Below are positions 18,241-26,010 of a stretch of DNA of 26,010 nt, piece by piece. Both the position numbers and the translations under genes were made by a program. Origin of the DNA: Dicyema japonicum (Eukaryota > Dicyemida > Rhombozoa > Dicyemidae). The notes beneath the pieces are model-generated. The model made no database searches. It was not told where the DNA came from and saw nothing but the letters and a program-made list of their open reading frames with translations. The stretch lies in NCBI GenBank assembly GCA_011109175.1, contig RDEW01000090.1, positions 1-26,010 on the forward strand, written 5' to 3'. How positions within the stretch are numbered: position 1 is the stretch's first letter; every line of letters starts with the position of its first letter.

Positions 18241-19929
18241 TAGAATCCGGATACTTTGTCATCCTAGACTTCATTCATATATCAAGAACTTCAGAATTCT
18301 GACTTGTTTTAAGTCCATTCACCACTGGAAACCATGTAAGAAGAGTCTGAGGATTATTATATGTTTGGATCAGTTAATTGGTTGTTTTTAACATTTTTCT
18401 TGATGAAAGAGTAATGATTACTCATTATTTGAAAAGAAAAGATAACGATCTGTAAGCCAGAAAACTCTTTATCTAACATACAATTTCAAACTCCAATTTC
18501 AAAGTACACGAAAACAATGACTGCAGAACGAGACATTTTTTGATCTATATTGTCTCCAGTAAAAAGAAAATCTCGATAAAAGAAATTCTATCAACTTTCT
18601 CTACTAAAAACAGAAACATTTTCAAAGAACGGTCAACCAAGAAAAGTAATCTAAAGGATGTCGTCTTGGAAACTGAGGTCGATTTCAGAACTCGTAACCA
18701 GCGAACGAAATTGTTTCCCTGAGAAATGAATAAATAGGTCCTTTTGAATAACGTGGGGCCAATGACGCCATCATAGGAAAGGAGGAGAAATGTTCAACCA
18801 ATTAGACACATGACACCACGTGGCGCCACGCGGCTTTAAAATTAAATGAGTGCTCTCTTAATTAGTCAGTGGGGCTGGACGAATCAACAGCAGTTAGATT
18901 TGAGTCTCTAGTACTTTTTTTTCTTACGTTTAAAATCTAATAATCAATAAAGCAAAAATGTCGTTGTGGACGTTTTAATAGATCCATATGGATATCATCC
19001 ACTGTCGTGCAGGTTGAGCTATTTCAACTGGACTTTGAAAAACCCACTTTCCTTTGCTGTCCACCACTGCATTTGGAGTCAACTGATTTCAGTATAGACG
19101 ATGGATGATAACATTCCTGGTTCAGGACGCTACATGTTTTGTTTGATACACACTCCCTGAAAATTTCCGCTTCAGTCGCGGACCCAACTCATGCATCGAA
19201 GCAAGCCGAAAATCAGAAGAAAAGCAAGTTCGAAGTATTCCGAGGATAACTTGTTTGTCCCATTTATTGTTGAAACGTTAGTATCCTTGGCCCACAAGAG
19301 GGAGATCTAGTCCGTCAGATCGGCCCAATAATTTATAGGGTCATAAAGGATTCATGGATATAATGATATTAAGAATCCATTATTGCCATAACATCGAAAG
19401 TTGATTTGTCTAAAGACGGAAGCCGAAAACAATCATAAATAAGTCGGTTGGAAGCGTAGTACGGTAAAGAAGTACAGAAACAAACTCTAAAGTATGCAGA
19501 TGATTACTCGTGTAGTTTGATCCCTGATGGTAAAAAAAGGGATTTTGATAATAAGATCAAGTACTCGGAAAAAGGACTACTAAGTCTGGATGATCAGTTT
19601 ATCACTCTATTGAGATAGAGACGGTAGTCGAGTATTCAAAGCCAATGCGTCTGGTTATGACGACATAGACATGATGATTTCAACGAGAGACTGAATATCT
19701 TGTTTGGTTTTTACGACCTTATAGTCTATTAATATTTTAAGTTGTAATGTTCGTCATTGATCTTTTCGTCAGCTATTGAAGCTTAAAAAACGACTAATAT
19801 CCAGTCTTCGATGATACAACATTTTTCACAAATCGATTGAAAAAACAATGGACGTATTGAATAACTTCTTCGTGACGTTGCCATCCTGAAAGGCAAGTTC
19901 CATCCATATTTGTCAAATTTATTAATTCT
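18241..19929. other. Interior of the inverted pair; no gene seen
   Basis: Unassigned. A plus-strand open frame at 18540-18722 is Lys-rich without motif and begins at a non-ATG codon. A GC-rich near-palindrome at 18816-18833 is followed by CCAAT-like and TTTAAA-like words, which could be promoter remnants, but no ORF follows: the ATG at 18958 is closed after six codons. Confidence 0.3.
18816..18833. repeat. GC-rich near-palindrome in AT-rich DNA
   Basis: CCACGTGGCGCCACGCGG is symmetric except for one base pair of positions; the core GTGGCGCCAC is perfect. It includes an E-box-like CACGTG. It stands out sharply against its surroundings. Confidence 0.4.
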
Positions 19930-20226
19930 CGATAAATTTTGTATAATCTAAATTAATTTAATATTTATTTTTAAAAATTGTTTCACAAGATGGCGAACCT
20001 AATAATAAATTAATATATAATTATACGCATGCTTGCCATTTGGTTGTGGTTGGTTCTATTGTTCTTTATTTTATCTATTTTTTCTTCTGTATTGTCATAT
20101 TTTTTCTTCAATTATATATATATTATTCGATTTATCAAATAGTGTCGAAGGCTGTAATCAAAATGTATAACATATAGTTTGATAACATATAATTATGAAC
20201 CAATTATTCTCCACTATTTGATTTTT
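19930..20226 (+). repeat. Inverted repeat, right arm (partner 16771-17049)
   Basis: See the left arm. The inner ends (17049 and 19930) share CGAYAAATTTT on opposite strands, and the outer ends share CACTATTTGATTT. Beyond these points the flanks no longer match. Confidence 0.7.
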
Positions 20227-20905
20227 CGGTTCTGAATTTAATTTAATTTTTCATTTGTATCAATACTTTTTTTTATTTTTTAGTGAAAGATATATATTAA
20301 TGAAACTTTATCACTATTTTTGATATTTTTTGAAGAAAATGTTGTAATAATTTCTTATTGGGGCCTAAAATTCCATAAACCCAGCAATATTTTGTCGAAT
20401 TCGAATTTTTGTTCAACGAATCCACTCATGAACTCTTTGAAGCTGTTTAGATGGAGTCAAGAGGTTCCCACGTCCAGTTGTAACCATTTAGTACTAACCC
20501 ACAATCTACAATAGTTTTTATGAGATTAGAACCCTTCTATCTGATGTACATGGGCAGCAGTTCTCAGGTCAATATATTCTTACAAGAAAAAATTAACTAC
20601 TTATGCTTTCCTGAGATATTTGTACACAATGTCACTGAATCTACATTTATAATTATATATCCATAAAATGTGGGTTAGGGATGTGAATAACCATTCGATT
20701 TTGCAAGTGAAATCAAAAATTCATTTAGAAGTCATTGTGTTAATATTATGTCATTGAATTATCGATTAGTCATTGTGTTGTCCTTTTTTTAAACATGTTT
20801 TATTAATGTTCTTCAAATATATATCAACCAATAGTTAAGCCATCGAATCGTGTGTGACAGAAGTTATCAAAATGTTGTCATTAATATTTAGGTATCCATG
20901 AATAA
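20227..20905. other. No gene seen
   Basis: AT-rich. An open frame at 20320-20514 shows no motif. Short repeated words such as GTCATTGTGTT (around 20733 and 20769) are present. Confidence 0.25.
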
Positions 20906-21216
20906 GCATATTTCTACTGTATATTTATTGATTTTATGAAGTGAAACATAAAATATATTGAATTTTTTTGATACGAACAAATTAACAATACAAATCATTA
21001 TCATTAAGAAAATGTCAACTGTCACAATAAATATCAGCTAACAGGTTCGCATGAAATGTTATTAACAATATCTAAACACTGAAGAAATATTTACAAAAAA
21101 GCATATTACCACAGTATATTTATTGATTTTATGAAGTGAAACATAAAATATTTTGAATTTTTTGATACGAACAAATGAACAATAGAGATCATAACCATTA
21201 AGAAAATGTCAACTGT
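20906..21216 (+). repeat. ~117-bp direct duplication, period 195
   Basis: 20906-21022 and 21101-21216 are near-identical copies: both hold TATATTTATTGATTTTATGA, AGTGAAACATAAAATAT, TTTGATACGAACAAAT and AAGAAAATGTCAACTGT. The 78 bases between are unrelated. The second copy lies just before the LINE fragment at 21270. Confidence 0.8.
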
Positions 21217-21269
21217 AAAAAATATTTATTTTGGTTTTGTTACTTATCGATTTTTATACTTACTGCTAA

Positions 21270-21993
21270 AGTCTGAGGCCAATCAGCATCGTCTTGCATA
21301 CCTTGTGTCCGCCGCCAACCATGGGAGCGGAGCGTGGCTGGATGCACTCCCGTGTTGCTCACTGGGGACCCGTTTGGACGACGATTGTAATCGGATTGGG
21401 ATCGCACAACGCTTGGGAGTTGATGTTTGCGTCGAACACCGCTGTCGTTGTGGAGGGATCGTCTATGCCAAAGGGCTGCACCCGCTCTCATGCAAAAGGA
21501 GTGCGTGCAGAGCACCCCGCCATGCTGCTATGGAAAACATTGTCATGCGAGCTCTTTAAGCAGCAGGATTTCCGGCATTACTAGAACCTGTGTGATTGGA
21601 CCGCCTAGATGGGAAAAAACCGGATGGGTTAACTATCTTTCCGTTCACTGAGGAAAAATCCCACTTATGGACTGAACTGTTATGGATTCTTTCTCGAACT
21701 CGATGATACTCAGTTCGGCGCAGTCTGCTGGATCGGAAGACGATCTGGCCGAGAAAATCAAGATTAAAAAATATGGCGAAATTGGAGACCGCTACCGTTT
21801 TGTACCGGTAGCAATCGAGACGTCTGGTGCAGGGGAGTATCACAGCCTTTTTCCTGAAGGAAATCAGGGGGAAATTGGCCCACCTTAAGAAAAACGTGCG
21901 GGAAGCGGTCTGGATGAAGCAACGATTTGAAATTGAGTTGTCCGCCGAAACCCTCACTCAATGATGTCAGCAGCCGCTCTCCCCGATAGTTAA
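21270..21993 (+). pseudogene. LINE family A, last ~240 codons
   Basis: This is the longest family A copy. Plus strand: RLAYLVSAANHGSGAWLDAL, RLDDDCNRIGIAQRLGVDVC, then a Cys/His cluster C-x-x-x-x-C-x-C-G with H and SCKRSA (about 21436-21500), VMRAL, TAA (21557-21559), AAGFPALLEPV, TGA, LDRLDGKKPDGLTIFPFT, then after a shift LMDWTVMDSFSNSMILSS, LAEKIKIKKYGEIGDRYRF, VPVAIETSG, shift, LKEIRGKLAHLKKNVREAVW, and after a last shift RRNPHSMMSAAALPDS with TAA at 21991-21993. It is the post-RT region of a LINE ORF. The Cys/His cluster is probably a nucleic-acid-binding knuckle. Two stops and at least three frameshifts make it a dead relic. RT and endonuclease are missing. Confidence 0.85.
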
Positions 21994-22023
21994 TAAATAA
22001 TATTTTATTGTTAATAAATTTTT

Positions 22024-22182
22024 ATGATTAACGAGAAGGGTTATGGCTAAGACAAAAGATTGGAATAGCCATACTCCGAGGGAACTCGTTCGCAATCCAC
22101 GCAGCAAACTTCCTCAACTGACATTTGTTTAATTGTTAAAATTTTTTTTGTAAAAAAAATAAATTTTTTGTAAAAAAAATTC
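22024..22182 (+). pseudogene. LINE family A, last ~28 codons plus 3' tail
   Basis: Plus strand reads KIGIAILRGNSFAIHAANFL, N and TGA (22119-22121), the same end as at 2045-2135 and 3862-4097. It is followed by a tail made of two copies of a T-run/GTAAAAAAAAT unit (22141-22182). It lies only about 30 bases after the end of the previous family A copy on the same strand, so two 3' ends are in tandem. Confidence 0.75.
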
Positions 22183-22235
22183 AAAGATCCTTTTGTGTTT
22201 TGCCATATGGTTGAGTTTTCTAGGAAAAATTACGA

Positions 22236-22589
22236 TTGGCTATTAAAAACATCTTCAAAGATGTTGAAGCTGGCTTACAAAGAATCTTTTGGAGAGACTG
22301 GATCGTTTGTCATATTTATAGTTTTTGGATAGCCATTTTTAAAGATGTTTTTGGAAACTGGATTTTACAAGACAATCGTATGAAACATCGTATCACATGT
22401 CTCCAGATTTCCTTTGGATTTCCAAATCAATTTCTTTATAGGATACAAATGTGGACCGTAGGTGAGCAAACACAACAATTGGTCGTGAAGAAATCTATCA
22501 ATATCCTTTCAGGTAAGATTTTTACGATCTCATATTTTGCTCAAGGGAGGGCATCCTTTCAAGTCTACTTCACTACGAACTTTCCATAA
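22236..22589 (+). CDS. Hypothetical ORF between LINE fragments
   Basis: Open for 117 codons; the nominal start is TTG, and no early ATG follows except further in. It reads IFKDVEAGLQRIFWRDWIV near the start and WIAIFKDVFGNWILQDNRMK in the middle; the word F-K-D-V occurs twice, so an internal duplication is likely. A textbook donor CAG/GTAAGA lies at about 22510, so the coding part might end there. No family is recognised. It may be an exon or an unrecognised transposon piece. Confidence 0.25.
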   Translation: MAIKNIFKDVEAGLQRIFWRDWIVCHIYSFWIAIFKDVFGNWILQDNRMKHRITCLQISFGFPNQFLYRIQMWTVGEQTQQLVVKKSINILSGKIFTISYFAQGRASFQVYFTTNFP

Positions 22590-22665
22590 GAAAAGAGAGT
22601 TTGGTGATCAAGGATGTCTTAAGGTTATCTAAGTCGCCAGAGTGTAGGTTATAATGATCTGAGGC

Positions 22666-22947
22666 ATGGATTTGAACTTTCTCTCGAAGCAGTATCAAAA
22701 AAACAATGACCAAGTCCCCGCAAATGTTGCACTGGACAACTACATCGCATACACAGGAGTCGGATTCCGCGGAAGGCCAAGAATGACACTTCCGAATATC
22801 TTGAACGAAGACCTATCGGCGGTTGGTATGAGACTAACTTCGGCGGACGATCTGAACTGTCTAAGAGAACTAGTGGGCAACAGAAGATCGCGGTCAAAAT
22901 TGACGGAGAGGATGATTAGGAAATCAGCACGAAAGAAACTTAACTAA
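22666..22947 (+). pseudogene. LINE ORF2 extreme C-terminus (second family)
   Basis: Plus strand. After about 40 residues it reads GFRGRPRMTLPNILNEDLSA, VGMRLTSADDLNCLRELVGN, then a basic end and TAA. The pattern R-G-R-P-x-x-T-L-P-x-x-L-x-x-D-L, then D-L-x-x-L-R-x-x-x-x-(D/N)-R, is the usual tail of RTE/CR1-type LINE proteins. The ATG at 22666 is not a real gene start; the RT should lie upstream but is not visible. There are no stops in this part, so it is either younger or lucky. It could belong to the same family as 9780-10125, of which only the region just before this is preserved. Confidence 0.6.
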
Positions 22948-23033
22948 TTTATGTATTCTCGGGGGTGCTTTTTAATGATTATAATAATAATATAATTTTT
23001 TTATTAAAAATTATTAAAGATAAGAGTGAATGG

Positions 23034-23325
23034 TCATATAGCGGCTGCCCTGACTGCATGGCTATTCCCTCTCAGGATGGCGAGATTCGCTCAAATAACC
23101 AGCAGCGTTCACGAGGGTCTCCTGATCGTGTAACGATCCGATTTCCTTTAAGAATTCCAGCGTCGCAAGCGCAAGGGAACAAGACGTCTCAACTGCGAAT
23201 GTGACAAACAAAAAATCCTTTGGTAGGACCGCGTACTTTTCCCGTTTCAACTTCTCGATCTTCTCAGTGGCAGAACAGGCTCCGGAGACACTCAGGAGTA
23301 GACTGCAATATACTTTGCATGTTCC
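23034..23325 (-). pseudogene. LINE family A, last ~95 codons
   Basis: Minus strand reads SLLLSVSGACSATEKIEKLK, REKYAVLPKDFLFVTFAVET, LATLEFLKEIGSL, then shifts to CWLFERIS and again to LAILRGNSHAVRAAAI with TGA at 23036-23034. The blocks K-Y-x-x-L, F-A-V-E-T, F-L-K-E-I, L-F-x-R-I-S and R-G-N-S-H align with the copies at 14821 and 21270. It has two frameshifts near the end and its orientation is opposite to its neighbours. Confidence 0.75.
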
Positions 23326-24035
23326 TCTATTGAAGTGGATTTTAAAACGCTAAGTAAACTACAACTTGAGTTACTCTTAAATCGAATAAATAAGAATCTA
23401 ATACAAAATTTTGGCTGAGAAATACGAGGGAAATTATGAACTCGTCTCATTGACTATTAGAGAGAAATAATCCTCAATGTTCTGAAGTCTTAGATTGTCT
23501 TATTCATGACAGAATTTTTTCTTTGCTGTCTGTGAGTTATGCAAAAAATGGAAGAAGACTGTTGACTAATAATACATAAACATCTCCATGTATGTTATGA
23601 ATGGAATGAGTCCTCATTAGAAAAACTTCTTTAGCAAGGAAACCAGTGGAACGGCTCTTAATTACGAGTGCCATTAGTAAAATGATATTCATTTAAAAAA
23701 GAAAAAAATGTAAAGTCAGAGACAAGGATTACGAAGGCTTTCACTCTGATTACCGCTATTTCGAGTCTCTTCCTCAACCAGAGTCATTCTTAAGGCTCGC
23801 ATCTCATAGAAGCAAGCAATAGTCCAAAACTGGAGAGAAATGTCCAAGAGTCCTGAATTCTCAATCTCAATAAGAGTGAAATAGTAATATCGTGAGTAAT
23901 CCGTACTTTTATTTATTTTATTTCCGTACTTTCGGAGCAGTCACTTCAGTTCTAAAAGTAAATTATTATTTTTTTAAAGTAAACTAATTTTATTAAATAT
24001 TTTTGGATAAATATTCACCTAATTTTAAGCCAAAA
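23326..24035. other. No gene seen
   Basis: AT-rich sequence without readable motifs. This is where the 3' half of the LINE at 24036-25807 should be, but no RT core (YADD, motif E) is found on the minus strand. Confidence 0.35.
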
Positions 24036-25807
24036 TCTACTATAGAGGTCGAGTGGTACAGTGTAACAAGTGCGTTGTAGAACGGCCTGATCTGAAGCCA
24101 TGTTGAAAATCAGGAAATTGTAGAACAGGGGTGATTAACATTAGTACAAGCTTCTCCAACACTTTTGACAAGGCGTAAGTTATGAAGACAGGACGGTAAG
24201 AGGATGTATTGTCTTTTGATTTTCCAGGCTTAAAGATTGGAGTAATCAATGAGTCCTTCCATATGTTTGTTATTGTATGAGAATTAATAGACTGGTTGTA
24301 TAGTCTTGATAACACAATATGAGTCTGAGGTCCTAGTTGTTTAAGGTGGATTGCACAGACACCGTCGGGACCACAGGCTTGGGTTAGTCGTAGAAATTTA
24401 ATGATTCTTTCCACGCCGTAAGGAGTGAAGAACGTCGTATATGTCGACTGTTGTGGACTACCTCGTTTGACACGCAGAGATCGAGAGAAGTACTTGTGAC
24501 TGATCGACATATAGTATTTCATGAGGTCATTAGCGAGTTTCCGTGCTTGTTCTGGGGCAAGGGTAACGGTTTCCACTCCGCCGTCATCTTTCTTTGTGAG
24601 GCTGTTGGTACTCTTTAGTGTCTTCCAGAAGGTTCCACACGAGTTCTTGTGGCATAGTCGACCAACAAGCCGACTCTACTTGTGTCTGTGTTTATCACGG
24701 ATTACTTGGGAAATTCTGCGATTTAGAGAGCGCATGGACGACATAGTGCCATCTGATTTCATTCCGGTTCTCTTTAGGCATCCCGTTTGTTTGATAAGTT
24801 CCAGGATGCCCGAAGATAGTTTCGGATTGAATTTTCTGTAAGAAGATATTGAGATGACATTTTGTCCGCTTTTCGAATAACTGAAGTTAACATCAGTCTT
24901 TCACAGCGAGTCCCGATAGACAATTATCCACATACTGCTAAATCCAAACCAATTTGCCTTCGAATAGTTCTTGAACTTTGTAGAACATCTTGGCAGACAA
25001 ATAGATCTTTTCAGTTTCAACACAATTGGGTTATGGTCGCTTGTATAACCATAACGAACATCCCACGTAAAGTATCCAGCAAGCATAATATAAGTCTGGG
25101 GAAGTTAAGATATCCCCTCTTAGGATTGGGGTCCTCGTATGGAAATCCGGATTATTGAGAATAATTAATTCGTTGAGTATAGATAAGATGTAATATCCGC
25201 GATTATTAGCTGATTGTGTCCGCAGCCAGAGCGGATGTTTGGCATTTAAGTCTCGGATGTTTGGCATAGTAGCAGATCCTTTTGTCCACACAGTCTTAAT
25301 AGGTTGGAGATGTAGGAAGTAGTACGTGACTTCTGAGGCGGGATGTAGACATTACACAGTGTAAAACATCTCGTCGGAGAAAAGGAAACTTCAATAGAAA
25401 TCTATTCCAGAATAAGACTCCTTTCACAGAGAGAAGATACAAAAAGGGTGACATCCGTAAATTTAAGTCCATCCTTAGCAAAGTCTATAATCTCCTCCGA
25501 GACTTTTTGTTCGGTCCCTGCGAAGTACACAATATCCAGGAAAACAAGGTGTTGGGTACTTTCTAGAGAGCTTCGATTCTCGAATGAGGGCAATGTCCAC
25601 TTTCAAATAAGATAAGAGGGATCGTAGTTCCAACACTTTATTGCGGATTCCATTTACATTTAATTGTAGAATAGTCAGTGTGCAGTTGGGTCCCGGATTA
25701 GGTTCTACATCACCAGACAGAATTAGTAAAGAGAAAACGGGGGAATTGGCATTCCACCCTTCTGAAGATCGCAGGATGGTAGGGAAAGTCGAACGGTTCT
25801 CTTCCAT
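24036..25807 (-). pseudogene. LINE ORF2: 2A-like leader, endonuclease and partial RT; no 3' half
   Basis: Minus strand from ATG at 25807, which has a TAG 15 bases upstream in frame. Leader of about 31 residues, GDVEPNPGP (residues 32-40), then the APE-type endonuclease: LTILQLNVNGIRNK, DIALIRESKL, GYCVLRRDRTKSLGG; frame changes; RDLNAKHPLWLRTQ (normally G-D-x-N-A-x-H); and GYTSDHNPIVLKL, which is the catalytic S-D-H motif. From 25086 to 24040 one frame continues with a TGA (24903-24901) and a TAG (24678-24676): linker MRSLNRRISQVIRDKHRHK, CGPDGVCAIHLKQLGP, IWKDSLITPIFKPGKS, SSYRPVFITYALSKVLEKL, FQHGFRSGRSTTHLL. It stops before RT motif A. The protein would nick target DNA and reverse transcribe the element. 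Loss of the 3' half means a later deletion or rearrangement. The clade (CR1, jockey or L2-like) is unresolved. Confidence 0.85.
25688..25714 (-). other. 2A-like ribosome-skipping peptide in LINE ORF2
   Basis: Encodes GDVEPNPGP, preceded by SLLILS. This meets the 2A consensus D-(V/I)-E-x-N-P-G-P, at which the ribosome skips the last Gly-Pro bond. Such peptides near the N-terminus are known from several APE-type LINEs (CR1, L2, Rex1 and trypanosome ingi/L1Tc). All consensus residues are intact although the rest of the ORF is broken. Confidence 0.85.
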
Positions 25808-26010
25808 GCAGAACTTGCACTAAGCGGCACCACAACAACAGATGAACCGTATAACGCCACGCTAATCTATAAAATATTTCCTGAGGTCCTAGATGTTTAA
25901 GATAAGCCGTGATTTTATAAAGGATGCCAGCTTATCTGCTTGTTTGAGAACGCCTATGTTCTTTTGTATGGTTTTGTCACTCAAAAGGCATTTTTCACAG
26001 CAGGGTATTA
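25808..26010 (-). other. Region upstream of the 2A LINE ORF
   Basis: In the frame of the LINE ORF, the far end reads IPCCEKCLLSDKTIQKNI, GVLKQADKLASFIKS, followed by stops; the two C-x-x-C cysteines hint at an ORF1 or leader remnant. In another frame ITAYLKHLGPQ (25907-25878) resembles IHLKQLGPQ of the RT part (24350-24320). The DNA words match in 20 of 21 bases. The window ends here. Confidence 0.35.

Noticed and set aside
20666-20690. GGGTTAGGGATG as telomere-like repeat.
   Set aside because: Only one and a half units are present.
21206-21651. Several overlapping long ORFs on both strands as separate genes.
   Set aside because: All but the family A frame are shadows produced by the GC-richer LINE sequence.
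1-26010. tRNA or rRNA genes.
   Set aside because: I saw no convincing A-box/B-box pair, cloverleaf or rRNA stretch by eye; a covariance-model scan was not possible here.

Overview
The window looks like gene-poor, AT-rich nuclear DNA of a eukaryote. It shows no operons, no bacterial-style gene packing and no rRNA that I can see. The recognisable coding sequence is almost entirely broken retrotransposon and DNA-transposon protein. The transposon types (APE-type LINEs, one with a 2A-like peptide, and hAT elements) are typical of invertebrate animals, but microsporidia and other parasites can carry the same kinds, so I do not name the organism.

Layout. 1-1.1 kb: unassigned open stretches. 1.1-1.4 kb: a hypothetical ORF. 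1.6 kb: a lone hAT-like terminus. 2.0-4.1 kb: two minus-strand 3' fragments of one LINE family (called family A here) and an Arg/Glu-repeat coding scrap. 4.6-6.4 kb: a 5'-truncated LINE with a reverse transcriptase (RT), flanked by an exactly collinear 129-bp direct repeat, the clearest structural signal in the window. 7.0-7.3 kb: an RT scrap on the plus strand. 8.1-8.4 kb: a basic, proline-rich ORF that may be a real exon. 9.8-10.1 and 11.3-11.7 kb: minus-strand LINE relics with many small duplications between them. 11.9 kb: a second lone hAT terminus. 12-14.8 kb: nothing I can name. 14.8-15.1 kb: a family A C-terminus. 15.5-16.2 kb: a decayed ~70-bp tandem repeat. 16.8-20.2 kb: two inverted ~290-bp arms enclosing about 2.9 kb that holds a hAT transposase C-terminal scrap. 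20.9-21.2 kb: a ~117-bp direct duplication. 21.3-23.3 kb: three more family A fragments and a C-terminal scrap of another LINE. 24.0-25.8 kb: a long LINE relic with 2A, endonuclease and the start of the RT, missing its 3' half.

Nothing here works together as a pathway. The window is a graveyard of at least a dozen transposon pieces, with at most a few short candidate host exons (1134-1433, 8140-8403, 16174-16320, 22236-22589). Family A is represented by six pieces of its C-terminal end on both strands. I did not find a convincing new biological system. The best leads are the 129-bp repeat pair around the LINE, the 2A-bearing LINE, and the inverted pair around the hAT relic.
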